From: an uncultured Eubacterium sp.
GTDB lineage: Bacteria; Bacillota; Clostridia; Eubacteriales; Eubacteriaceae
Direction of reading: 5' to 3'
NCBI GenBank assembly: GCA_902784045.1
Contig: CACZTE010000184.1
Span: 1-5,222 of the forward strand
Length of the DNA stretch: 5,222 bases
The position numbers and the translations under genes are program-made. Shown here piece by piece: positions 1-5,176 of the stretch. Position 1 is the stretch's first letter. Each line of letters begins with the position of its first letter. The notes beneath the pieces were generated by a model. The model was given only the letters and a program-made list of their open reading frames with translations, was not told where the DNA came from and did no database searches.

Positions 1-111
1 AAGCGGGTAAAACTGTTCGTATTCTCTCCCGAAGCCAAAGGTTCCCGATGCCGTAATGACGGGATTTTTAAAGTCGATGCCGGCAAAATTAGTTTGAAGA
101 CGCGTACTCAT
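1..111 (-). CDS. pyrD: Dihydroorotate dehydrogenase B (NAD+), catalytic subunit, N-terminal fragment
   Basis: This is the first 37 codons of a gene that continues past the left edge. It starts with ATG at 111-109, and the ATG shares four bases (ATGA) with the pyrK stop codon. A GAGGAG Shine-Dalgarno sequence lies about 8 nt upstream, inside pyrK. The visible residues begin MSTRLQTNFAGIDFKNP and continue through the segment VITASGTFGFGREY. That segment matches the conserved N-terminal FMN/phosphate-side motif of class 1 dihydroorotate dehydrogenases (typically NPV-x-ASGTFGFG). Family knowledge: the class 1B enzyme is a cytosolic FMN protein that oxidises dihydroorotate to orotate and works as a heterotetramer with PyrK, which is encoded immediately upstream here. 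The adjacent pyrK makes type 1B much more likely than the fumarate-dependent type 1A. The catalytic cysteine lies beyond the window and cannot be checked. Confidence 0.95.
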   Translation of the reverse strand, partial: MSTRLQTNFAGIDFKNPVITASGTFGFGREYEQFYPL

Positions 112-806
112 AAGCCTAGCTCCTCTCTTGAAAACACCGGTCCGTCTTTACACACCTTCCGGTTGCCAAGGGGCGTCTCGATGTTGCAGCCGAGGCATAC
201 GCCAAGACCGCAGGCCATGCGTGCTTCCAGCGAAAGGTAAAGAGGATTTTCTTTCGGAACAACCCCGCTGACAGCCCGAAGCATGATGTCGGGACCGCAG
301 GCAAGTACGGTTTCTCCGGCATTGACCGTCACTTTTTCGGTAATGAAACCGCCAATATCAAGGATCACATCGTCGGCAAATTCGGAGAATTGATCAACAC
401 GATAACTTTCATCAGAAAAGCCAAGATAGACGCGCACATTTGAATCGGGATAATTAGTTTTATGATCGCGCAATAAATAATAAAGTGGTGCCGTTCCGAT
501 ACCGCCGCCAATCAATACGATATCTCCCGGAACATCGGGAAACCCCTTTCCCAATGGTCCGACGAGACTTACGTCATCCCCATCTTGAAGTTCCGATAGA
601 ATCCGGGTGCCTTTCCCAACGACTTGATAGAGAAAAGAAACAACGCCGTCGTGATAATCGTGAACGGAAATCGGCCGGGGGAGTAAGGGATCTGTGTCCC
701 ACGCGCGGAGCATAAAAAATTGCCCGGGAAATATTTCGCCGTCATAAAAGACGTCCATCAAAAAAATGTTTTCAGAGATTTTTTTGTTTTGTTTGATCAA
801 AGCCAC
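108..806 (-). CDS. pyrK: Dihydroorotate dehydrogenase B, electron transfer subunit
   Basis: The 232-residue product is the FAD and [2Fe-2S] partner of PyrD. It passes electrons from the FMN of PyrD to NAD+. Visible motifs, in order, are RPISV at residues 44-48 (FAD-binding segment of the ferredoxin-reductase fold), GPLGKGF at 83-89, GGGIGTAPL at 100-108 (nucleotide-binding loop), CGPDIM at 170-175, and a C-terminal iron-sulfur motif. The four cluster cysteines are C199, C204, C207 and C219, giving the expected C-x4-C-x2-C-x11-C spacing. At 232 residues it is somewhat shorter than the roughly 250-260 typical of the family, but no domain is missing. The start codon is GTG at 806-804, supported by AAGGAGGA at 823-816 with a 9-nt spacer. 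It overlaps the end of pyrF by 10 bp, and its stop codon overlaps the pyrD start, so the three cistrons are probably translationally coupled. Confidence 0.97.
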   Translation of the reverse strand: MALIKQNKKISENIFLMDVFYDGEIFPGQFFMLRAWDTDPLLPRPISVHDYHDGVVSFLYQVVGKGTRILSELQDGDDVSLVGPLGKGFPDVPGDIVLIGGGIGTAPLYYLLRDHKTNYPDSNVRVYLGFSDESYRVDQFSEFADDVILDIGGFITEKVTVNAGETVLACGPDIMLRAVSGVVPKENPLYLSLEARMACGLGVCLGCNIETPLGNRKVCKDGPVFSREELGL

Positions 807-1651
807 TTGGTCAGATCCTCCTTCATATCCGCTGCCGCCTGACGGATATAGTCGATATAGTCCTCACCTTCGGTTTTGCTCTTGTGAGCGCAGATAATCC
901 CTCTGGAGGAATTGACCACCGCGCAGCGTGAGCGTCTTAAAATGTCGGCGATATCTTTTCCCGTGCCGCCTTGAGCGCCGTATCCCGGCACCAGATAAAA
1001 CAGCTCCGGATGCGCCTGTTGGAGTTCTTCAAAAGCTTCAGGATAAGTCAATCCCACCACGGCACCAATGGAAGAAAAACCGGATTGACCAATGTAGGGC
1101 TTACCCCATTCATCGATGAGATCCGCCATTTTTTCGTAGACCATGCGGCCGTCAGCCATTTTATCTTCCTGTAAATCCACCGCTGACGGATTGGACGTAT
1201 GCAAAAGCACAAACAGACCTTTTTCGTTATTTTCGATATACGGGAAATAGGGCGAGACGGCGTCAAGGCCCATATAGCCGTTGACTGTTAAGATATCCAC
1301 CTCGAAATCCCCTTCGAAATGACCTTTGGCGTATTGAACTGCCGTTGAGGAAATGTCTCCGCGTTTGCAGTCACCGATGACGATTTTACCTTGTTTGCGT
1401 GCATAGGATACCGTATCGGCATAGGCTTTTAAGCCTTCTAAACCCAGGGCTTCATAACAGGCAATCTGCACCTTGTAGCAGCCGGCAAGATCTGCCGTCG
1501 CGTCAATAACCGCGCGGTTAAAAGCCGTGATTTTTTCTCCGGATGACAAGTCTTTTTCCGAAAGACAAGCCGGCAAAAAATCTATCTTCGTGTCAAGTCC
1601 CACACATACAGGGCTTTCTTTAGCTGATTCATACAAACGATCCGCGATCAT
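797..1651 (-). CDS. pyrF: Orotidine 5'-phosphate decarboxylase (group 2 type)
   Basis: This cytosolic enzyme catalyses the last step to UMP, the cofactor-free decarboxylation of OMP. The ATG start gives 284 residues. The N-terminus carries VCVGLDTK (residues 15-22). The catalytic D-x-K-R-x-D block is present as DCKRGDIS (94-101), with the lysine at 96 and aspartates at 94 and 99. PGYGAQGG (222-229) and NSSRGII (247-253) form the phosphate-binding end of the TIM barrel. Length and the PGxGAQG motif fit the longer group 2 subfamily rather than the roughly 230-residue E. coli or B. subtilis type. A TTG codon directly before the ATG (1654-1652) is an alternative start. AAAGGAGG lies 8 nt before TTG and 11 nt before ATG, so the choice is open by one residue. 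The first 23 bp overlap the end of pyrC, and the last 10 bp overlap pyrK. Confidence 0.96.
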   Translation of the reverse strand: MIADRLYESAKESPVCVGLDTKIDFLPACLSEKDLSSGEKITAFNRAVIDATADLAGCYKVQIACYEALGLEGLKAYADTVSYARKQGKIVIGDCKRGDISSTAVQYAKGHFEGDFEVDILTVNGYMGLDAVSPYFPYIENNEKGLFVLLHTSNPSAVDLQEDKMADGRMVYEKMADLIDEWGKPYIGQSGFSSIGAVVGLTYPEAFEELQQAHPELFYLVPGYGAQGGTGKDIADILRRSRCAVVNSSRGIICAHKSKTEGEDYIDYIRQAAADMKEDLTKWL

Positions 1652-2801
1652 CAATGATGTTTCCTCCTTTCATGGTCCAAAGCACACCGCCAGTGAGTAA
1701 GTCGCCGTCAAAAGGCGTGTTGCGGCTTTTGGATACAAATTGTTTAACGTCAATACGCCATTCCCGCCTCGGATCGATCAAAATCAAATCCGCGGGATAA
1801 CCTTCTTTAATCAGTCCCGTCTTTAAGCCGAGACGCTTCGCCGGAGCGTCGCTCATCATAGCGCTGAGTCTCGCCAGAGAAATACCCTCCCGGGCAAAGA
1901 CCGTATGATACATACCAAAAGCTGTTTCGAAATTAATCAGTCCCGGCGCGCCGGCTTGTTTATCCGCCGCCGAATGAGGCGCGTGATCGGTTCCGCAAAT
2001 ATCTATGCTGCCGTCTTTTGCTCCTTCAATGAGCGCATTTTTATCACGCAGGTTTCTAAAAGGAGGATGCACTCTGTAGTCTAAACCTGAACCGTACAGA
2101 TGATGAGGTGTGACCTCGCAAGTGAGATTCAGTCCAGCGTCTTTGCCTTGTCTGACCAGATTGAGCGTTTTTTCAGTGCTGATATGACACAGATGCAAAC
2201 GCGCCCCGGGAATGGATTTCATCATCTCGATATCCCGGCGAATCGTATCGACTTCAGGTTCGTTGTGAGTGGCAATGAGAATGCCGGTCTCGGCGGATAT
2301 TTCCAAAGCTTTACGCATGGTTTCAGCGTTGTCGATATTGTGCCCATCGTTGGAAAAATAAGGCACGATGTCTTTTAGCGCTACAAAATCGACGAAATCG
2401 GAATCTGAGAAATCTTTTGTCACTGCCGCAACTTGTAAAATCTCAGCTTTTCCGATGGTCTTCGCCTTATCGAGATTGGTTTTAACCATCTCGATATTAT
2501 CCATAACGGGTTTAGTATTAGCCATGGCACAGACAGTAGTAAAACCGCCATGGGCCGCCGCCGACAAACCGGATGTTAAATCTTCTTTGTAGGTCAGTCC
2601 GGGATCCCGAAGATGACAATGCATGTCAATAAGACCCGGCATCAGCGTTTTGCCGCCTCCGTCAATGACGCGTTCAAAATGAGTTTGAACCCGTCCTGTC
2701 GGCTTATAGACCTTGCGGATTTTACCGTTTTCGATCATCACCTGACCATTGCGGGAGCCGGTGGCATCAACGATGGTGATGTTTTTTATCAGTGTTCTCA
2801 A
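1629..2801 (-). CDS. pyrC: Dihydroorotase (amidohydrolase superfamily, type I)
   Basis: This zinc enzyme reversibly cyclises N-carbamoyl-L-aspartate to L-dihydroorotate in the cytosol. The 390-residue product has the dihydroorotase signature DMHCHLRDPG (59-68), with metal-binding H61 and H63. NDG at 151-153 places D152 as the likely bridging aspartate of type I enzymes. Further markers are H179 (ATHNEPE), H206 (LCHIST), TPHH (231-234) and GTDHAPH (270-276) with catalytic D272. Many family members are about 425-430 residues. The shortening lies mainly between H179 and H206, only 27 residues apart, where Bacillus-type enzymes carry a longer flexible segment. All metal ligands seem present, so it should be active. 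The start is TTG at 2801-2799, with GAGGAG at 2814-2809 and a 7-nt spacer; no in-frame ATG lies nearby that fits better. A candidate promoter sits just upstream, and the 3' end overlaps pyrF. Confidence 0.96.
   Translation of the reverse strand: MRTLIKNITIVDATGSRNGQVMIENGKIRKVYKPTGRVQTHFERVIDGGGKTLMPGLIDMHCHLRDPGLTYKEDLTSGLSAAAHGGFTTVCAMANTKPVMDNIEMVKTNLDKAKTIGKAEILQVAAVTKDFSDSDFVDFVALKDIVPYFSNDGHNIDNAETMRKALEISAETGILIATHNEPEVDTIRRDIEMMKSIPGARLHLCHISTEKTLNLVRQGKDAGLNLTCEVTPHHLYGSGLDYRVHPPFRNLRDKNALIEGAKDGSIDICGTDHAPHSAADKQAGAPGLINFETAFGMYHTVFAREGISLARLSAMMSDAPAKRLGLKTGLIKEGYPADLILIDPRREWRIDVKQFVSKSRNTPFDGDLLTGGVLWTMKGGNIIDDRGSFV
1663..1670 (-). promoter_or_regulatory. Ribosome binding site of pyrF
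   Basis: AAAGGAGG on the minus strand lies inside the 3' end of pyrC. It is 8 nt from a TTG (1654) and 11 nt from the ATG that follows directly (1651). It confirms that translation starts here rather than at a downstream codon, but it cannot by itself decide between the two adjacent starts. Confidence 0.85.
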
Positions 2802-2808
2802 TTTCCCT

Positions 2809-2814
2809 CTCCTC
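2809..2814 (-). promoter_or_regulatory. Ribosome binding site of pyrC deciding a TTG start
   Basis: GAGGAG on the minus strand is 7 nt before TTG at 2801-2799. The first residues after TTG (RTLIKNITIVDA) match the usual beginning of dihydroorotases. This supports the non-ATG start. Confidence 0.8.
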
Positions 2815-2830
2815 GTATCGTGATTGGCTG

Positions 2831-2858
2831 ATTAGAAATTTCATAAACAATATGTCAA
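2831..2858 (-). promoter_or_regulatory. Candidate internal promoter for pyrC-pyrF-pyrK-pyrD
   Basis: In the 67-bp pyrI-pyrC gap the minus strand has TTGACA at 2858-2853, a perfect -35 hexamer. After a 16-bp spacer comes TCTAAT at 2836-2831, matching five of six positions of the -10 consensus. Transcription would begin near 2825-2824, giving a leader of about 24 nt that includes the pyrC ribosome binding site. This is a sequence match only; AT-rich gaps can produce such matches by chance. Confidence 0.5.
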
Positions 2859-2868
2859 AACCGCATGC

Positions 2869-3303
2869 CTATCTGCTTTCGTTAAAAGTGGTATAGGCAT
2901 CGCAGAATTCACAGCGATAAATGCGTTTTTCCTCATTAACCAGATAGAAGTGAACATCGTCAACACGTTCTGTCTGGGTGATGCAGCGCGGATTGGCGCA
3001 GCGCATGATGCCCACGACCTCCCGCGGCAGAGTCAGCTTGAGTTTCTTGGTCACAACGCCGTTTCGCACATAGTTGATGCTGACACCCGGGTCAATAAGA
3101 CCGAGGACATCCATATCAATGGAAACATCCGTTTCGATTTTGAGCATATCCTTTTTTCCCATTTTTTCGCTGGGTATATTAGTCAAAAGCACAACCGGAT
3201 CTTTAATTTGATCTAAATGCAACTCTTTATAAATGCGAAAGCCGTGGCCTGCCTCGATATGATCGATGACAATGCCTTTTTTGATTTGCGAGACGTTAAT
3301 CAT
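2869..3303 (-). CDS. pyrI: Aspartate carbamoyltransferase regulatory chain
   Basis: The 144-residue product is the non-catalytic chain of aspartate carbamoyltransferase. It binds effector nucleotides (CTP, UTP, ATP in studied members) and joins catalytic trimers into the allosteric holoenzyme. The N-terminal allosteric domain is recognisable from IKKGIVIDHIEAG (7-19), which aligns with the E. coli segment containing the nucleotide-binding Asp-His pair (here D14-H15), and from GKKDMLKIE (49-57). The C-terminal zinc domain carries four cysteines as C102-x4-C107 and C131-x2-C134, the same arrangement as the E. coli zinc site that contacts PyrB. The start is ATG with GGAGG at 3315-3311 and a 7-nt spacer; the stop is TAG. 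It lies 211 bp downstream of pyrB, an unusually wide gap for two subunits of one complex. It is slightly shorter than the E. coli protein (about 153 residues). Confidence 0.97.
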   Translation of the reverse strand: MINVSQIKKGIVIDHIEAGHGFRIYKELHLDQIKDPVVLLTNIPSEKMGKKDMLKIETDVSIDMDVLGLIDPGVSINYVRNGVVTKKLKLTLPREVVGIMRCANPRCITQTERVDDVHFYLVNEEKRIYRCEFCDAYTTFNESR

Positions 3304-3342
3304 GTATTTGCCTCCGTTGATTTAATCATATCCATTTATTTG

Positions 3343-3371
3343 ATAATGCATGAATATACGATGATTTTCAA
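3343..3371 (-). promoter_or_regulatory. Weak candidate promoter upstream of pyrI
   Basis: TTGAAA at 3371-3366 (five of six -35 positions) is followed after 17 bp by CATTAT at 3348-3343 (four of six -10 positions) on the minus strand. It would give pyrI a leader of roughly 30-35 nt. The -10 match is poor and the region is AT-rich, so this is only a possibility. Confidence 0.25.
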
Positions 3372-3373
3372 GA

Positions 3374-3424
3374 TTACGCCGGCTTATGAGATAATGCGGA
3401 TCTTATTGATTTCCCGGCGCGTAA
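3374..3424. repeat. Imperfect inverted repeat in the pyrB-pyrI gap
   Basis: On the plus strand TTACGCCGG (3374-3382) faces CCGGCGCGTAA (3414-3424). The arms pair over 9 bp with a 2-nt bulge and a 31-nt loop. In the pyrB-pyrI mRNA it could form a stem-loop. No T-run follows it on the minus strand (CTTGAAAATC follows), so it is not a classical terminator. It could instead affect processing or relative subunit expression, or be fortuitous. Confidence 0.4.
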
Positions 3425-3514
3425 CGCTTCGTGATATCCTGTTCCGCAATGCGTTTATCATCAAAGTTTTACGTCTGTAATGAGCATTTTCCCTCTTCCG
3501 GCACCTGTTTGGTT

Positions 3515-4432
3515 TTACGCCGTTCCGAGCAGTTTGGAGATGAGCGCCATTCGCACATACATGCCGTAGCGTGCCTGTTTGAAATACAGGGCCCGAGGAT
3601 CTTCATCCACTTCCACAGCAATTTCATTAACCCTGGGAAGCGGGTGCAGCACAATCATATCTTTTCGCGCATGAGACATCTTTTTCTTGTCAAGCACATA
3701 CACATCCTTTAAGCGCAAATATTCTTCTTCGTTGACAAAACGTTCCCGCTGCACACGGCTCATATATAAAAGATCAACATCGCCGATGACGGCGTCTAAG
3801 CTGTCTGTTTCAATATATGATCCCTCCGGCAGCATCGAAAGAAAATACGAAGGCATTTTGAGTTCTTTGGGCGAGATAAACACAAATTTGTTGTTTGGAT
3901 AGCGGTTTAAGGTTTTAACCAGCGAATGGATGGTTCTGCCGAAGAGCAAATCACCGCAAACGCCGATGGTGTGGCCGCCAAGCCCGCCGAGTTCATGGCG
4001 AATCGTCAGCAAATCCGTCAATGTTTGAGTGGGATGTTCGTGACCGCCGTCGCCGGCATTGATAATGGGTGTGTCAGGTACTGCCCTGCCCGCAAGCCTG
4101 GCCGTTCCCTCTTTGGGATGGCGAATGACGATAATGTCCGTATATCCCGAGATAACCCGCATGGTGTCCGATAAACTTTCACCTTTGGAGACCGACGAAT
4201 TATCCGGATTATCAAAGCCGATCACCCGTCCGCCGAGACGCATCATCGCCGATTCAAAGCTGAAGCGGGTACGCGTTGACGGCTCATAAAAAAGGCTGGC
4301 CAATAACTTTCCCTTGCAAAGATCAATATAATCCGATTGATTTGCAATGATCCGATCAGCCAGCTCAAATATTTCTTCTAACTCTTCAATTGTAAAATCG
4401 CCGGGTTCGATTAAATGTCTTCCTTTAAGCAT
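3515..4432 (-). CDS. pyrB: Aspartate carbamoyltransferase catalytic chain
   Basis: This enzyme catalyses the committed step: carbamoyl phosphate plus L-aspartate gives N-carbamoyl-L-aspartate. The 305-residue length is normal. The carbamoyl-phosphate signature SLFYEPSTRTRFSFE (46-60) has S52-T53-R54-T55 at the same numbers as in E. coli. K83 lies in the loop SSVSKGES (79-86), which reaches into the neighbouring subunit. R104 (VIRHPKEG), H133 and Q136 (HEHPTQTLTD), R166 (FGRT), R226 and Q228 (SRVQRERF), and HPLPRVNE (263-270) complete the active site. The start ATG is preceded by AAAGGAGG (4445-4438) with a 5-nt spacer. It is the first gene of the operon, about 36 nt from the predicted transcription start, and its partner pyrI follows. 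Nothing suggests truncation. An ornithine carbamoyltransferase is excluded by the pyrimidine context and the aspartate-side residues RxQ. Confidence 0.98.
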   Translation of the reverse strand: MLKGRHLIEPGDFTIEELEEIFELADRIIANQSDYIDLCKGKLLASLFYEPSTRTRFSFESAMMRLGGRVIGFDNPDNSSVSKGESLSDTMRVISGYTDIIVIRHPKEGTARLAGRAVPDTPIINAGDGGHEHPTQTLTDLLTIRHELGGLGGHTIGVCGDLLFGRTIHSLVKTLNRYPNNKFVFISPKELKMPSYFLSMLPEGSYIETDSLDAVIGDVDLLYMSRVQRERFVNEEEYLRLKDVYVLDKKKMSHARKDMIVLHPLPRVNEIAVEVDEDPRALYFKQARYGMYVRMALISKLLGTA

Positions 4433-4459
4433 GGACGCCTCCTTTATTGGTTAATCCGC

Positions 4460-4500
4460 CGCTTCTTTGTTTTCCATTTTAAATAAAAAAATAAGAAGCG
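4460..4500. repeat. Inverted repeat bracketing the pyr promoter, possible operator
   Basis: CGCTTCTT (4460-4467) and AAGAAGCG (4493-4500) are perfect 8-bp inverted copies separated by 25 bp, with arm centres 33 bp apart (about three helical turns). One arm overlaps the end of the -35 hexamer; the other begins at about the transcription start. Because the upstream arm is not transcribed from this promoter, an RNA hairpin is unlikely. A DNA-binding protein contacting both arms is conceivable, but no known operator is recognised. Confidence 0.4.
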
Positions 4501-4504
4501 TCAA
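4476..4504 (-). promoter_or_regulatory. Promoter of the pyr operon
   Basis: TTGACG at 4504-4499 and TAAAAT at 4481-4476 on the minus strand each match five of six consensus positions. They are separated by exactly 17 bp of very T-rich spacer. Transcription would start about 7 nt downstream, near 4469-4468, leaving a leader of about 36 nt with the pyrB ribosome binding site in it. No attenuator hairpin or PyrR-type binding loop fits in so short a leader. If this is the main promoter, control should act on initiation, mRNA stability or enzyme activity. Confidence 0.75.
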
Positions 4505-4529
4505 TACTTTTTGCACGTTTCGCGCCGGT

Positions 4530-4545
4530 CAATCGTTCCAATCGA
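4530..4545. repeat. Short direct repeat upstream of the pyr promoter
   Basis: CAATCG occurs at 4530-4535 and again as CAATCGA at 4539-4545, nine base pairs apart, centred roughly 30-40 bp upstream of the -35 hexamer. The same word recurs at 4671-4677 and 4759-4765. It could be an activator or repressor site, or simply a recurrent short word. Confidence 0.25.
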
Positions 4546-4717
4546 ACAAACGAAAAATCAGAAATTCACCGAGATTAAATCATACAGTTTAACGCATTGG
4601 ATTTCCATCAAATAATTTTCCTGTTATCGGCTTAATAGTAGATCAAAAAACATTAGCAGAGGCTTGTTCCCAATCGAGCTTCGACTGCGTCTTGCTCTCT
4701 TGGACTATCTTTGCATG

Positions 4718-4773
4718 GGTGTCACGCTGTCGATTCCGGCTTCGGCTTTGCCTCGCCACAATCGAGTGACACC
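4718..4773. repeat. GC-rich 14-bp stem-loop
   Basis: GGTGTCAC (4718-4725) and TCGATT (4730-4735) on one side pair perfectly with AATCGAGTGACACC (4760-4773) on the other, leaving only a 4-nt GCTG bulge. The 24-nt loop contains further small pairing options (CCG-GCTT-CGG and GGC-TTT-GCC). No T-run follows on either strand, so it is not an intrinsic terminator. It may be part of a structured RNA or of a dispersed intergenic repeat. No known riboswitch or RNA family was recognised. Confidence 0.65.
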
Positions 4774-4844
4774 TCAAAAAAGATTGTTTAAGATTTCACA
4801 TTATTTTTGATAAATACAAAAAATACAAGCTTTTTTAAAGGTTC

Positions 4845-4862
4845 GCCATTTATGATAATGGC
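4845..4862. repeat. Small hairpin upstream of the terminator
   Basis: GCCATT (4845-4850), loop TATGAT and AATGGC (4857-4862) form a perfect 6-bp stem. It lies 40 nt before the plus-strand terminator and could belong to the same transcript. Confidence 0.4.
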
Positions 4863-4902
4863 CGAGAGAGTTATCTCCCCTTTTTCTTTTCATTCCTAAT
4901 TT

Positions 4903-4941
4903 ATACCAAGGGCATCCTGATGGGTGCCTTTGGTATTTTTT
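4903..4941 (+). terminator. Strong intrinsic terminator, plus strand
   Basis: The arm at 4903-4917 (ATACCAAGGGCATCC) pairs with 4922-4936 (GGGTGCCTTTGGTAT) over 15 bp. Two of these are G-U pairs in plus-strand RNA, around a TGAT tetraloop. Six T residues (4936-4941) follow. On the minus strand no T-run follows, so it works in the plus direction. No plus-strand gene precedes it in the window, so the transcript it ends is unknown. Confidence 0.85.
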
Positions 4942-5060
4942 GAGTTTCCCGTTGACATCGAAACGATATTTCAGTCTGCTTTTAAAGATATCTTTAACAG
5001 GCAAAGCATTAAAACCTTTTCGTCTTTTGTCCACCCGCTTCGCTGGATAGGTTCGTGTTG

Positions 5061-5077
5061 CTAAATTAAAAATTTAG
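5061..5077. repeat. AT-rich hairpin-like inverted repeat
   Basis: CTAAATT (5061-5067) and AATTTAG (5071-5077) are perfect 7-bp inverted copies with a 3-nt AAA spacer. It is not followed by a T-run. It lies in the AT-rich region upstream of the plus-strand gene and may be a regulator site or chance in AT-rich DNA. Confidence 0.3.
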
Positions 5078-5114
5078 ACGCTCACTTAGCACAAAAGTAT
5101 AAAAAAAGGTTAAA

Positions 5115-5127
5115 TTAAAGACTTTAA
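5115..5127. repeat. Short AT-rich palindrome
   Basis: TTAAAG (5115-5120) and CTTTAA (5122-5127) form a palindrome around one central base, 80 bp upstream of the plus-strand start codon. No regulator is recognised. Confidence 0.3.
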
Positions 5128-5148
5128 CTTAAAGATAAAACATGTTAA

Positions 5149-5154
5149 GATAAT
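5149..5154 (+). promoter_or_regulatory. Possible -10 element of the plus-strand gene
   Basis: GATAAT matches five of six -10 positions. The only upstream partner is a poor TTAACT (5124-5129) at a long 19-bp spacing, so assignment is uncertain. If real, transcription would begin near 5161, about 47 nt before the start codon and inside the inverted repeat at 5160-5176. Confidence 0.25.
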
Positions 5155-5159
5155 TTCGA

Positions 5160-5176
5160 TTGTAAAACTATTACAA
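5160..5176. repeat. Operator-like inverted repeat before the plus-strand gene
   Basis: TTGTAA (5160-5165) and TTACAA (5171-5176) are perfect 6-bp inverted copies with a 5-nt spacer, the geometry of a dimeric repressor site. It lies 20 nt before the ribosome binding site of the gene starting at 5208. The regulator cannot be named from the sequence. Confidence 0.35.

Larger units (their letters stand above)
3304..3514 (-). other. 211-bp pyrB-pyrI intergenic spacer
   Basis: No gene is convincing here. Apart from the inverted repeat and weak promoter listed separately, two tiny minus-strand reading frames touch as TGATG. One has 8 codons (3487-3461, MLITDVKL), preceded by a modest GAGG. The other has 25 codons (3461-3384), is rich in arginine and isoleucine, and has no ribosome binding site of its own. 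Neither has other support. Confidence 0.5.

Noticed and set aside
2100..2592. Plus-strand open frames inside pyrC, and similar frames inside the other pyr genes
   Set aside because: They are antisense shadows of genes with clear conserved motifs and have no independent support.
3384..3487. Two tiny touching reading frames in the pyrB-pyrI gap as real genes
   Set aside because: The first has only a weak ribosome site and 8 codons; the second has none. They are kept only as a note within the spacer entry.
4451..4477. Possible leader peptide MENKEAAD before pyrB
   Set aside because: Its ATG overlaps the -10 element and lies upstream of the expected transcription start, so it would not be in the mRNA; it also lacks a ribosome binding site.
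4718..4773. Stem-loop as an intrinsic terminator of either strand
   Set aside because: The plus side is followed by CTCAAAAAA and the minus side by CATGC, so no T-run follows in either direction.
4643..4777. 44-residue minus-strand frame starting with TTG
   Set aside because: It has no ribosome binding site, spans the GC-rich stem-loop, and its composition follows the repeat-like DNA.
4655..4941. Known riboswitch (c-di-GMP, manganese, ZTP, fluoride and TPP types considered)
   Set aside because: Isolated words such as GCAAAGCC or GGGGAGA resemble pieces of known motifs, but none of the complete conserved cores could be found.
4801..5034. 77-codon minus-strand open frame starting with GTG
   Set aside because: It runs straight through the strong plus-strand terminator and the small hairpin, has no good ribosome binding site, and its lysine-rich product resembles no family I recognise.
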